Source: Dryocosmus kuriphilus (taxonomy: Eukaryota > Arthropoda > Insecta > Hymenoptera > Cynipidae). Taken from it: a stretch of 64,000 bases of DNA. Location of the stretch: NCBI GenBank assembly GCA_038277395.1, contig CM076190.1, positions 233,522,618-233,586,617 on the forward strand. The letters are read 5' to 3'. Of the stretch, positions 14,860 to 24,925 are shown in pieces. The translations under genes were made by a program, and so were the position numbers. Within the stretch, counting starts at the first letter, position 1. Each line of letters begins with the position of its first letter. The notes beneath the pieces are model-generated. The model was not told the origin of the DNA. It saw nothing but the letters and a program-made list of their open reading frames with translations, and searched no databases.

Positions 14860-15567
14860 CTTCAGTGTAAAAGTGATCTGATGATTATCAGTTTTTCGGC
14901 GCTGACGGCATGGTGTGATGATCATCAGAATTTAAATTCTGATCAGCAGTATCTCGAATACTGCTCCGCAGCAACGATTTTGCCGAAGCGTTCGTCACTG
15001 ATATACAGTATTTTAAAAAATTCTAGCTTCAGTATAAAAAGTTCTGATGATCAGAATTTTTCGGCGACGACGGCAAGGCGTGATGATCATTGAAAAATTC
15101 TGGGTTTCAGTCCGCAGCAACGATTTTAAAAGTATACTGAAAATTCTGAGCTTCAGAATAAAAAGTTTGATGATCGAATTTTTCGCTGACGGCAAGGTGT
15201 GATGATCATCAGAATTTAAATTCTGATCAGCAGTATATCGAATACTGCTCCGCAGCAACGATTTTCCCGAAGCGTGCGTCACTGATATACAGTATTGTTA
15301 AAAAATTCTGAGCTTCAGTATAAAAGTTCTGATGATCTGAATTTTTCGGCGCCGACGGCAAGGCGTGATGATCATCAGAATTTAAATTCTAATCAGTACT
15401 ATCTCGAATACTGTTCCGCAGCAACGATTTTGCCGAAGCGTTCGCCACTGATATACAGTATTGAAAAATTCTGAGCTTCAGTATAAAAGTTCTGATGATC
15501 AGAATTTTTCTGCGCTGACTTCAAGGCGTGTGATCATCAGAATTTAAATTCTGACCAGCTGTATCTA
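14860..15567. repeat. Decayed right edge of the satellite array
   Basis: The last four to five units carry many more substitutions and internal rearrangements than the interior (for example 15090-15170), and the final unit stops within the AGCAGTAT hairpin at about 15567. Higher divergence at an array edge is the usual pattern where unequal exchange homogenises the centre but not the margin. Confidence 0.85.
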
Positions 15568-16083
15568 CTTTTTAGCGTGCATGTTTCGAAGCTTCTAGTT
15601 TAGACAACTTCACCTTGAGCTTCGCAACTGAAAAATAAGGATTATAAACACAATCTATTTATCTTAAACTATTCTAGTGGGTTTAACGTGATAGCAGTGA
15701 CGGAACAAATACTGGAAAAAGAATAATGTATTGGAAAGAAGGTGTGAAATATAAAAACCGAAAAATTTTTAAGCTTTTTCAGAACAAGAAATTTTTCCAC
15801 AGAAATATTCGGGAGATACTTTTGTTTGAACATGTGACTTTTTTATGAAAGATTAAATATTTTTGTTGAAACTTAATTTTTTCTTCGTTGAAAATTCATC
15901 GCTTTTTGTTGAAAATTGGATTGTTTTATGTTTTTAATCTAAATTTTTTATTTCCTTTCGGTTAGAAATTCATCTAAATGTAAAATTGTTAAAAAAATTC
16001 TTCTGTTCATCAGAATTTAAATTCTGATCAACCGTTAAAATTAAATTAAGCTCTTTTAAGAGCTATTGGAACTAATATTGCTG
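15568..16083. other. AT-rich spacer between satellite and minisatellite
   Basis: No gene is recognisable. The stretch is AT-rich with GTTGAAA/AAATTCATC words typical of the dispersed repeat found to the right. Its one notable feature is the isolated satellite palindrome at 16007-16030, listed separately. Confidence 0.7.
16007..16030. repeat. Solitary copy of the satellite 20-bp palindrome
   Basis: This 24-bp stretch contains the perfect palindrome ATCAGAATTTAAATTCTGAT plus two matching satellite bases on each side. It lies about 440 bp outside the array, and the sequences around it do not match the rest of the monomer. Confidence 0.9.
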
Positions 16084-16645
16084 AACGCAAAACGGGAAAA
16101 CTGTTGGAGTGCCTTCATTGATCGATCGATGCCCTCCGGGAGCTATCACCAGTGAACACACACTACATCTCTTCCCCGGGGCTCACCCCCCACTTGAATT
16201 CAGTACGAGGAAGGTTCGGACTTTGAAGCCAAAACACTTCGCCCCCCCCCCCCCCCCGCTTGAACGCAAAATGGAAAAACCGCTTGAGTGCCTTCATTGG
16301 TCGATGCCCTCCGGGAGCCATCACTAGTGAACACAATTCTCTCCGGGGCCCCCCCCCCCCCCCCCCAAACCCACTTGGACGCAGTACGAAGAGGGTTCGG
16401 ACTTTGAATCCGACATACCCCCCCCCCCCCCCTGTTGAACGAAAAAAAACGGGAAATCAGCTTTAGTGCCTTCATTGGTCGATGCCATCCGGGAGCCGTT
16501 ACCAGTGAATCCACTGCAGCTCTTCCCCCCCGCCCTTGAACGCAGTACGAAGAGGGTTCTGACGATGTAGCTGACCTCTTCGGTGTTCACCTCCCTGTTG
16601 AAGGAAAACAGGAAATCACCTTGAGTGCCTTCATTGGTTTTGAGA
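16084..16645. repeat. Minisatellite with poly-C tracts, ~160-179 bp unit
   Basis: The word GTGCCTTCATTG recurs at 16109, 16288, 16466 and 16625, giving spacings of 179, 178 and 159 bp. Each unit contains TGAACGCA, CGGGAGC, CAGTACGA and GGTTCGGACT words. Runs of 16, 18 and 15 C sit at 16242-16257, 16349-16366 and 16418-16432. The short proline-rich or glycine-rich ORFs across it come from the C runs and are not called. Confidence 0.9.
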
Positions 16646-17310
16646 ATTAATACTTTTGAATTAAAAATTCAACTATTTTGTTAAAAATTCGCCTTTCGCC
16701 GTTACAAATTAAACTATTTCATTACCAATTATATTTCTTTGGTCGAAAATTCAACTATTTATAATCAAAATGAATCTTCCTTGTTCAAAATTTAGCTGTC
16801 CTATTCATGGTTGAATTTTTATTTTCGGTTCAAAATTAAACAGTACTACATTTTTGGTTTTGAGAGGACATCATTCTCGATTGAAGCTTCAATGATTTTG
16901 TTGATAATTTATCACGTTCTGCTGAAAATTCAATTGTTACACTTTTGGTCGAAAATTATTATTTTTTGTTTAAAGATTCAACTACTGTGTTAAAAATTTG
17001 TCTTCCTCAGTCAAAAATTAAAGTATTCCGTTTGAAAATTAATCTTTTCTTGTTGAAAATAATAATATATTTGAATGGAAACTCATTTCTTTCTTTTTTA
17101 ATGTTATTTCTGTACGAAGATATCAAGTACAATGTATAACTCTTCAATTTTGAAAAAGAAATAGTTAAATGGCAAGTTGAAAACAGCTAATTCTGAACCA
17201 AGAATGGAACAGCTGAGCTTTGTGAAAAGCAGTAATTTTAGATAAAAAATGCTTGAATTTTCAAAAAAACAAAAACTAACTTTCAAGAAGAATATTTATA
17301 TTTTGTATAA
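16646..17310. repeat. AT-rich dispersed repeat built of TTGAAAATTC-like words
   Basis: Short words such as TTAAAAATTCAACTATTT and GTTGAAAATTC recur every 20-60 bp with heavy divergence. Related text is found at 18000-18640, 23280-23500 and 43900-44820. No coding signal is seen. It resembles an old tandem or simple-derived repeat common in AT-rich insect genomes. Confidence 0.6.
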
Positions 17311-18647
17311 AAAAGTCACAGTTTCAAAGAAAGATGTCTCCCAAATATTTTTGAGGCCAAATTTCTTATTCTGACAACGTTTAAAGATTTTTGGATACTG
17401 ATATCTCACACTTGGTTTTAAATACGTTATTTTTTATAAAATTTATGTTCAGTATTTGTTAATCACGTTAAATAGAAGTGAATAATATAAGGTAAATAGG
17501 TTGTGTTAGTAATTCTTATTTTTCGGTTATGAAGCAATGACTTGGAAATACGTGACATTGGTGGAGGTGAAGTTGTCTAATTAGAAGTTTCGAAACAAGG
17601 TCTCATATTATTTCAGTAAAGTTAAAAATATGTTACACAATTGTGTTTGTTGATTAAACTTTTTGCTTTAGCACAAATATTTCAAACGGCACTAAGACAT
17701 TTCCAGGAGTTTCGAAATTTCTTAAAGAAATTTAATGAATAAGTTTACTTCCCTTGGTAAAAAAATATTCAGTTCTTTTAGAAAAACGTACAGGTTTGAA
17801 TAATTTGAGGTTGCGCTAGAGAATCCCGAATCCCTTTTTTGACAATCTAACCACAAAAAAGCATACTTCTGCGCTGGATTTCCGAAAGACGTTTATTTTA
17901 GGTCTTGTTTGGTGATTGTCACCAAAGAATTATATTTTTTATGAAAGCTTATAAAAATAATGAATTACGCATAATATAACCTCGAACAAAAATATAGCAA
18001 GTAATTTTTAAATGAAAAAGATGCATTTTCAACTAAATCATTTAATTTTTAACCGAAAGCGGTGAATTCGGCAAGAAAAATATAATAGTAAAATCTTTAA
18101 CCGAAGATTAAAAAATTTCAGCCAAATCATATGTAGCAGCTAAATTTTGAACTAAAAAGTTTAAATAAAAATTTATAGAAAATATTGGAATTTTCAACTA
18201 CAAAAATGTAACTTCCAAAAAAAATATTTGGATTTTTTATCAGAATATTTGAATTTTAAACCAAAAAAATTAAAGAATTAACGACCAAACATGTAAAAAT
18301 AGAATGGAATTCATGCAGTTCTTTAACTGAACAGTTTAACGTTGACCTCAGAAAGACCAATTTTTAATAAAATATCTCAATTTCTGCACAAGAAATATGA
18401 ATAGAAAGAAAATGGATTTTTATCCGAACAGTATATTTCAACCAAAGAACATCATTTATAAACAACAGATTTTTTGAAATAAAATTGAAAAGTTTCCAAA
18501 ATATAGTAAATTTATAAATAAAAAAGTGGAATTTCCCAAATATAGTAAATTTATACATTGAACAAATAAATTTTTTGAAAAAGAGCATTAATTTTAAAAC
18601 AAGGGTTGAAATTTTAAGCTTAACATTTAAACTTTTGGATAAGGTAC
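17311..18647. other. AT-rich sequence with no recognised gene
   Basis: No convincing ORF or mobile-element protein is visible. From about 18000 onward the reverse-complement form of the TTGAAAATTC-type words (GAATTTTCAAC, TTTAACCGAA) reappears. A segment at 18350-18410 (GACCAATTTTTAA...) is directly similar to 23370-23430. Confidence 0.6.
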
Positions 18648-19025
18648 TGAATAGGTGAACCTTCTGATTTTTTTGAAGCCACGTATACTTACGTATTTTC
18701 ATGCGCTCATTATGAAAATCTTAGTGAAAATTAGTGACGAGGACGTTTTCATGGTAAAAATCTTAAGAAACCCCATAAAAATCATGAGTTTTTCGTTTAT
18801 CTCAGTAAATACGAAGAATTTGGAAAAATATTTCCAACAAAAGTTCTAGCCAGTATAACAGTTCATCTTTTTTGTATTAGGCACTTTTCGCCTAATATCA
18901 TTATTTTTCGAATAAAACAAGATTGTGTTGAAGAAACAATTAAAAAGAAGAAAAGAGTTATAGATATGCGTTCGGTCACGCTTGTTCCCCTGTGCAAAGT
19001 TAAGTGGGGGGGGGGGGGGGGGGGG
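18648..19025 (-). repeat. Dispersed repeat, copy A (inverted partner at 22864-23250)
   Basis: Read on the minus strand from a run of 20 C (plus-strand G run 19006-19025), this segment aligns through about 380 bp with the plus strand from 22864 to 23250. Shared landmarks are ACAAGCGTGA, ACGCATATCT, CGAAAAATAATG, GCTAGAACTTTT, ATTTACTGAGATAAA, GATTTTTATGGG, AAAACGTCC and TTCACCTATTC. The homopolymer run sits at the same end in both copies. Confidence 0.85.
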
Positions 19026-19359
19026 TACATATTTACTCACAATTCATTTTTTTGCATCGTATCTCCATTGTTTTCGGCTTGGTACCTAATCACGCTCTTC
19101 ACCGCGGGAAGGTTGGAGTATTTTGAAGAGAATTTAAAAAATATTTTGTATATTTTGTAACTTTTTTTATGCATATATTTTATGAATTTTTATTCCTTTT
19201 ATATTATTTTTTACTTAGAAAACTTGAAAAAAGCAAAGATGCAGAAGTCTGAATAAAATCTGAATAAAACGCCCATGAAGTGATGAATATATTCAGTGAC
19301 CAGGGCAATATATTATAATATTAGCAATAAGTTGCTTAAATGGACCAACGCTTTGTTTT
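19026..19359. other. AT-rich spacer, nothing recognised
   Basis: Between the G run and the Merlin remnant the sequence is AT-rich with no ORF, tRNA or repeat that I can support. Confidence 0.6.
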
Positions 19360-19960
19360 TTAATCTCTCGCTGCACAAAAAAATTCACAGAGGTGGTCCG
19401 CAAGGTTGATCTTGTGCACTCCTCCTCGTGAAATAAGTCGCCGCATCCACCGCCAAGACGATTCAATATTCTGAGTGAGCGCTCCGGTATCAGAATTCAC
19501 AAGCTCCTCGGAATGAATCACAGTTTTGTGAAAGAAACCACGGGCTTTGAGGTTAATATAACCTTTCCAAAAATCGGTATGGATCTCTGTCCATTCAGCT
19601 AAATGTTTTTTTTATCAACTCAAGTAGAGAAGCCTGATCTGTTTTATTATTGGGGCAGATTTCCAACCGATAATTGTAGGGATGTCCTCTGTGGATCATT
19701 CCGAGGATCAACGATCCTTCCACTACTCGTCCTCTCTCGTATCTTCGACAGCCGATCTTGCATTCATCAATTTCTACTATTTCACTGATACCTCCGATGC
19801 GACCTTCATCTTCGAAGTTATTATCAAGAGCAACTATACAGAACTCTCTACAAAAAGAGAAGCGATCTGCAACAGTTTTCAAACCACGCATTTTCCGCAA
19901 CGGTATGAGTGGGACGATGCTAACCTTTTTTATGGCATAAAAATCGACCGCAAGCCAATT
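19360..19960 (-). pseudogene. Merlin-type (IS1016/ISXO2-like) DDE transposase remnant
   Basis: The 101-codon frame at 19595-19900 carries the ISXO2-like core VEIDECKIG, then RRYERGRVVEGSLILGMI and HPYNYRLEICP, which are characteristic of Merlin transposases. The frame is broken at a run of eight A at about 19603-19610. In the next frame the domain continues to a stop at 19360-19362 with IHTDFWKGY, KTVIHSE, QNIESSWR and LADHLCEFF. All three catalytic positions can therefore be seen: D in EIDE (codon 19766-19768), D in HTDFW and E in NIESSW. The N-terminal zinc-ribbon part is not recognisable, and I could not define the terminal repeats or the 8-9-bp target duplication. Dead as it stands, but only a single-base homopolymer change separates the two parts. 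Confidence 0.85.
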
Positions 19961-20730
19961 CGGATTCCAAAATAATCATCTTTTTTTTGAGGGTGGAGCA
20001 GAAGCGTTCGGTCGGAATCAATTTTATTTCTTGCAATCACTGAAGTATTTTTTCCTATTCTGGAGGATCATGCATAAACTGAAAAGATTATATTGGTGAT
20101 CCATTTTAATGATACCTCGAGAGAAGAAAAAAAGTGAAAGGTGTGGCACTCTTATTTCAATAATCTAATAATAGTGGCCCCTCGGCACTAAATTTCAGGA
20201 TTCTCACACGATACTACAAAACTTTACCCGGGCGCCAGACCTTTCTTGGGTCAACCGTACAAACTCAATACCAAGCAACCAAAGAAAACTTTAACCTAAC
20301 CAAGATTTACAACCGACCTGGTTACAGATTAAGAGCTCAAAAATGCAAACTCAGTAACAACGAAATTTACTCAAAAAAAACTCAAACACTTCCTGAAACT
20401 TAGTGTACCGGAAATTTACTCGGCTAGCACGGCATAACGCAAATTGGTAGAGGGGGGGGTGGGTCGTGTCGCTAAAGTCTCATAAAAGAAAAAGACACCC
20501 AGTTAGAGTCACTTTAAAAGTTATAGCAATTTATTCTACGCACGAAACACTGAAATTTTATCATACAAAATTGAACTCCACGGACATAAGATTTGACGAA
20601 TATACTAAATCTAAAGACCCACTTCCCTACACTCCACGACTCATGATAAAGGACAAACCGGCAATTCAGGGCGACGCAAATTCATAAAGCAAAAGGGAAA
20701 ATCAAGATATCAATATAGGGCTACAAAATA

Positions 20731-20862
20731 AGCAATAAAGGGCATCATACAGATCAATACAGAACAACAAAATCAGCAACAAAGGGCATCATACAGATCA
20801 ATATAGAACAACAAATCAGTAATAAAGGGTAAAATAATTAGCAATAAAGGGGGAAAATCACA
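20731..20862. repeat. Short tandem repeat, ~44-bp unit, ~2.5 copies
   Basis: AGCAATAAAGGGCATCATAC begins at 20731, is repeated with changes at 20775, and decayed copies start near 20818 and 20840 (AATAAAGGG). Confidence 0.75.
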
Positions 20863-21438
20863 GATTCAGCAAGCACATATTATGAAATCCAGAAAATTAC
20901 AAGGGGAACAAATTCAGACATAGTGAAGGAACATGGGGGGGAGTAGCAAATTTAGGCAGCAAGGAAAAGTCTGTGTCCACGGGCTAAATATATTTTAAAG
21001 GAAACAGCAATAGGAAATAAAACAATCAAACTAATAGCCGTGAGCACAGAGGTTTCACAAGGAATAAAACAGAGTACTATACCAGAGTTCGAGTCGCGGC
21101 ACAATCAATGTCGTTACGGCTTTCTCTCGGATAGAATGGCGATCGGATGGCAGGTTCCACTTCTAGGGTCACAGTCCGGGAAAAAAGTGACGAGAGAAGC
21201 CACGCAGTTCTATGTATAGACTCGGTCAAGCGGACGACTTGACGGATATTGACGCTGATTGGTCGGGGAGTTACGCATGACAATATCGCCAACTTACGTC
21301 GAGGCGCGAAAAGTATGGAATTACAATATAATTTCTCGTCTAGCTGCCAACTATTAATACATAAGTATAAGCCGATGTTTGAAATGAAGTCTTTCCTCTC
21401 CGAAAATACCGTAAGTTAACAAAATCAAATCAAGTAAA

Positions 21439-21665
21439 AGGCTCACCAAGTAAGAATATGGATCTTGCCAAACCGAATAAAATATAGCACAGGCTCACCA
21501 GGTAAAAATATGGATCTTGCGAAACAGAATAAAATACAGCACAGACTCACCAGGTCAAATATGGTTCTTGCCAAGAGTATAGGCTCACTAGGTAAAATAT
21601 AGATCTTGCCAAAGTTAACATAATCCAGGCTCGCCAGTTAAAACTATGGTTCTTGCCAAAAAGTT
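21439..21665. repeat. Five-copy direct repeat of AGGCTCACCAGGT...CTTGCCAA
   Basis: Copies start at 21439, 21491, 21543, 21581 and 21627 (spacing 52, 52, 38 and 46 bp). The core is AGGCTCACCAGGT, A/T-rich filler, ATGGATCTTGCCAAA. The uneven spacing comes from variable filler. Function unknown; it could be a repeat inside an LTR. Confidence 0.85.
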
Positions 21666-22449
21666 CAATAATTGACTTTAGGTATTTCGGGCTCGGGACT
21701 ACAGAGGTCTCACTAGCATTGCTGGAGGTTGACAGCGAATCCTTCTTGACCCATGATGATGCGACGCTGGCCAGTGACGTAGCAAGAATCAACGGGACGA
21801 GGGTGTGTTGGCAGCAATATTTATGATCCTTTGGCTGGACATCATCAAACGAAATCCTTGGACGTTTCCTTGGAAATCGATGACCCTTTTATCCTAGAGT
21901 AGATGTTCATCTCCGAGAAAATAGTACAACAAAAAAAAAGAAACGAATCAGCCTAATATTACAAAATAAAATTGTATTGAGAGGGCGAGTCATGGAGCGC
22001 TTGTGTGTGACCCTGGAAGCGCCAAATTTAGATTTTAACGCAGAAAATAGTAATTCTTGTGTGTTCCAAAAATTGCAACATCACAATGGACAATGTGCTA
22101 TCCACTCAAATAAACACGAAAATAATAAATGCATGCGAGAAACACACGCCTGTAAGTTTCATGAGCGCGGACGGTAAAGAAAGGCCTGTTACTTACTGCA
22201 CTAAAATCGGTTGCTTCCTGCACTAAAATCTGTTATAAATCATCAGATGAATCACTAATATTCTTGGAAATTCTTACTCGTGAAAAAAATGCATATAAAA
22301 AAATGTGTATCTCGATGAAATGTACAACTTTTGTTCAGAATATTGTCAAAAATTTTTGCGTATTGGTTAAGAGAAAGGCAAAAACCATGATTGTCATGTG
22401 GTTCTTGACTGGCTACGAAAGTGAGTGTAGTCACTCTCGTCCCTTTTTC

Positions 22450-22863
22450 GTAACTAGTCCGTAAATGCGTATCCCCCCCCCCCCCCCCCGCTTAAACCAA
22501 GAAAAGAGGACGAGCGTAACTGAACGCATGTAGCCCCCCTCTTAATCCTGGAAAAGGAGGAGAGCGTAAATGAACGCATTTCCGTAAACAGTCAGTAAAT
22601 GCGTAGCCCCCCTACCACTTAAGCAAGGTAAATGGGTCGAGCGTGACTGAATACATTTCCTTAATCAGTCAGTAAATGTGTAGCACCCCCACCTAAAACT
22701 GGAAAAGGGGACGAGCGTGACTGAATATATTTCCAAGACCAGTCAGAAAATGTGTAAACTCCCCCCCCCCCCCCCCCCAAATTAAGACTGGAAAGGCGAC
22801 GAGCGTAAATGAACATATTTTCATAACTAGTCAGTATATGTGTAAAGTTTCAGTAAACTCGTG
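22450..22863. repeat. Poly-C minisatellite, ~75-90 bp unit
   Basis: AGTCNGTAAATG-like words occur at 22456, 22590, 22667, 22741 and 22829, each followed by a C run and by GACGAGCGTNACTGAA. The unit is the same sequence that forms the poly-C end of the inverted repeat copies A and B, so the array looks like a local amplification of that end. The C runs vary widely in length. Confidence 0.88.
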
Positions 22864-23250
22864 CCCCCCCCCCCCCCCCCCCCCCCACCACCGGACTTTG
22901 GACAGGGGACAAGCGTGAAGAAACGCATATCTGTATCTGTTTTCTTTTTTTTTATAGTTTCTCTAACGCAATCCTCTTTTTCTCGAAAAATAATGGTTTT
23001 AGTCAAAAAGCGTATAATATAAAGAAGATGTATTTTTACACCAGCTAGAACTTTTACTAGAAATGTTTTTCAAAATTCTCCATATTTACTGAGATAAAAG
23101 AAAGAATCGTGATTTTTATGGGCTTTCTGATGGTTTTATCATTAAAACGTCCTTGTCACCAATTTTACTATGATTTTTGTAATAAGCACATCAAAATACT
23201 TAAATATACGTGATTTAAGCAAAACCGGAGGATTCACCTATTCGGAACTG
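22864..23250 (+). repeat. Dispersed repeat, copy B (inverted partner at 18648-19025)
   Basis: It begins with a run of 23 C (22864-22886) and then matches the minus strand of copy A to GATTCACCTATTCGG at about 23245. The two copies face away from each other and enclose about 3.8 kb that includes the Merlin remnant. Confidence 0.85.
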
Positions 23251-24169
23251 CACCCAAATTTTTTAATAAAAAATCACACATTAAAACAAATGAATTGATT
23301 TATAATCATAAATTATTACATTCTCTAAAACAAAGAACAAGTTTTCATTATACGAGTTTAAAGTATAACAGAAAAAGACCAATTTTTAACAAACTATTTC
23401 AATTTTCATACAAAAAATATGAATTAAAAAAGTGTATTTTTCGCCAAATAGTTGAATTTCCAAGCAAAAAAATGATTTTTATACGAGAGATAGTTTGTTA
23501 GCAAGCAGTAAGACTAAACACGTACAAGAATCGTAACACATGGTGTAATTGTTTCAAAGTGAAATACTTTGAATGGAACAAATGTAAGGTCCTTCAAAAA
23601 ATTAGTGATATATAATCTATTTAGCTTAAAAATGACGGAGGGAAGATATATTAAGTGTAATTATTGTAAAATATATATTACCTAGACGTGTACGAACTTA
23701 CCGCAAACTGACTGGATTTAAATCTCTTTTTATAAAAACTGGTAAAATATAATTGCCAAGAAACTACTTGATATGAATTAGTGAAAGCATTTTTTCGGTA
23801 AGCACACTGTTTTGCCGAGTAACAATAAAGCGTAATTCACCACACACCGATTAATTGAAAAAAAACACAGCGGTTCAGCTTTATGATATTTATTCACACT
23901 TCACCTTATTCACACTTCACCACACACCGATTAACTGAACGAACACAATGCTTCGATTCCACGATACTCATTCAAACGACCACTCTCATCAAAAGATGAA
24001 CTTCGAGTGAGTACCCGGTTTACCACATTAACGCTACCTGGCTCCCCTTCTTATCGTAGAAGAAAGGAGGCAGGTGAAAGGAAGGGAAACAAAGACTTCG
24101 TTCATGGTCACAGCAACCATTAATAACACAAACAATAATATAATAATTTCTTGGATTCGAAGAACAAGT
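23251..24169. other. AT-rich sequence with a two-copy direct repeat, no gene
   Basis: No gene is recognised. CACTTCACCACACACCGATTAA-like text occurs twice, near 23838 and 23913, each followed by CTGAA/TTGAA and a T-rich tail (spacing about 77 bp). The nearby position suggests the edge of the BEL/Pao remnant to the right, but no LTR ends could be assigned. Confidence 0.5.
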
Positions 24170-24925
24170 CAATAAACTAATTACTAATGCATGTCGAGCG
24201 ACAATCCATCCTCCACCCCTCGGTAACAGAGGGGGGGGAAAAAATACAAAATACAAAATTTGAGCTGTTTTTAGAATATATGACATTCGATTTTCCACGT
24301 CTAGCTGTAAACTGACGCAGAGCAACTAGGAAACCTTCGGTAGCCATGTCACTAACCATTTCGAAATATACTGCATTAGCAGCGAGACAAACAAAAAAAA
24401 TTACTACGTAAACCTTGACTCGTCATCGATTACGGAATTTTTTTCTTTGACTTAGAATGGACCACAATAATCAACTCCAACGTTACTGAATGAAAGTACT
24501 TGCGTTTATTCTAATGCTTGGCTGTTTTCCTATCATGTACTCAGCTGTCGAAAAATTTGCACGGAGGCATCTGATACATTTACGAATGACATTTCGCACT
24601 TAACTTCGGCCATCGAGGGGCCAAAATCGTTGCCATAAGGCATACAACGTTGTCTGTATCCCAGGGTGCTTGATTTCCAATGCACATTGAGAATTATTAA
24701 CCGGGAGGTATGACTAGATCGTCGCAAGATCGTGGGATACTGTTGGGACTGTGGCATGGACGAGTTCCTTAATTAGCTTCACACCGTGACGGTTCCTTTT
24801 CCATCAATGAATGGATCGAGTGATATTAATTTCTTCCTTCTGTCAACTTCTCCTGCCAGTCGTTGCGCATGTACCAAGTGTGTAAATGCTTGTCCGTATT
24901 TCTGAGTATCAGAGAACATGCAATT
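24170..24925 (-). pseudogene. BEL/Pao retrotransposon pol remnant (integrase region)
   Basis: Minus-strand frames spell pieces of a Pao-type integrase. Upstream is a linker with AQRLAGEVDRRKKLI, then RRSSHTSRLII, then in another frame HPGIQTTLYALWQRFWPL followed by a C-x2-C pair (KCIRC), which is the zinc-binding region. The catalytic core follows with DMATEGFLVALRQFTARRGK at 24360-24290. The second catalytic Asp, normally in a YSDNG-like motif, reads YSKNSSNF, so the active site is lost. At least one frameshift (near 24670) and several stops separate the parts. RT and gag were not found, and no LTR was identified. Confidence 0.75.

Larger units (their letters stand above)
1..15567. repeat. 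Satellite array, ~163-bp monomer, ~95 copies, open at left edge
   Basis: Head-to-tail repeats with a spacing of 163-164 bp; for example the same AATTCTGATCAGCAG word starts at 331, 495, 658 and 821. Each monomer contains, in order, a hairpin (AGCAGTAT, 5 nt, ATACTGCT), a GC-richer TTTTGCCGAAGCG stretch, TTCTGATGATCAGAA (7-bp arms, 1-nt centre), TTTTTCGGCG, the 12-bp palindrome TGATGATCATCA and the perfect 20-bp palindrome ATCAGAATTTAAATTCTGAT. Variation is mostly 1-3 bp: GTGCGTC/GTTCGTC/GTTGCGTC, GGCGACGACGG/GGCGCTGACGG/GGCGCGACGG, and A-run length. Many ORFs of 60-235 codons occur on both strands, but they cycle through all frames because 163 is not divisible by 3, so I do not call them genes. 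The size and homogeneity fit a pericentromeric or heterochromatic satellite; that role is inferred, not seen. Confidence 0.97.
19961..22449. other. Intergenic stretch with small tandem repeats, no recognised gene
   Basis: No ORF here shows a recognisable domain. GC content is higher at 21060-21310 and 21690-21880, and two short direct-repeat clusters are listed separately (20731-20862 and 21439-21665). It could be the decayed non-coding part of an LTR element, but no paired ends were found. Confidence 0.5.

Noticed and set aside
136..15282. Dozens of ORFs of 60-235 codons across the satellite on both strands
   Set aside because: They repeat the same translated monomer in shifting frames; a 163-bp period cannot preserve a frame, and no start or promoter context exists.
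1..15567. CRISPR-like array
   Set aside because: The repeats are contiguous and the whole unit is conserved; there are no unique spacers, and the surrounding sequence is eukaryotic.
16109..16590. Proline-rich and glycine-rich ORFs
   Set aside because: They arise from poly-C/poly-G runs in a minisatellite.
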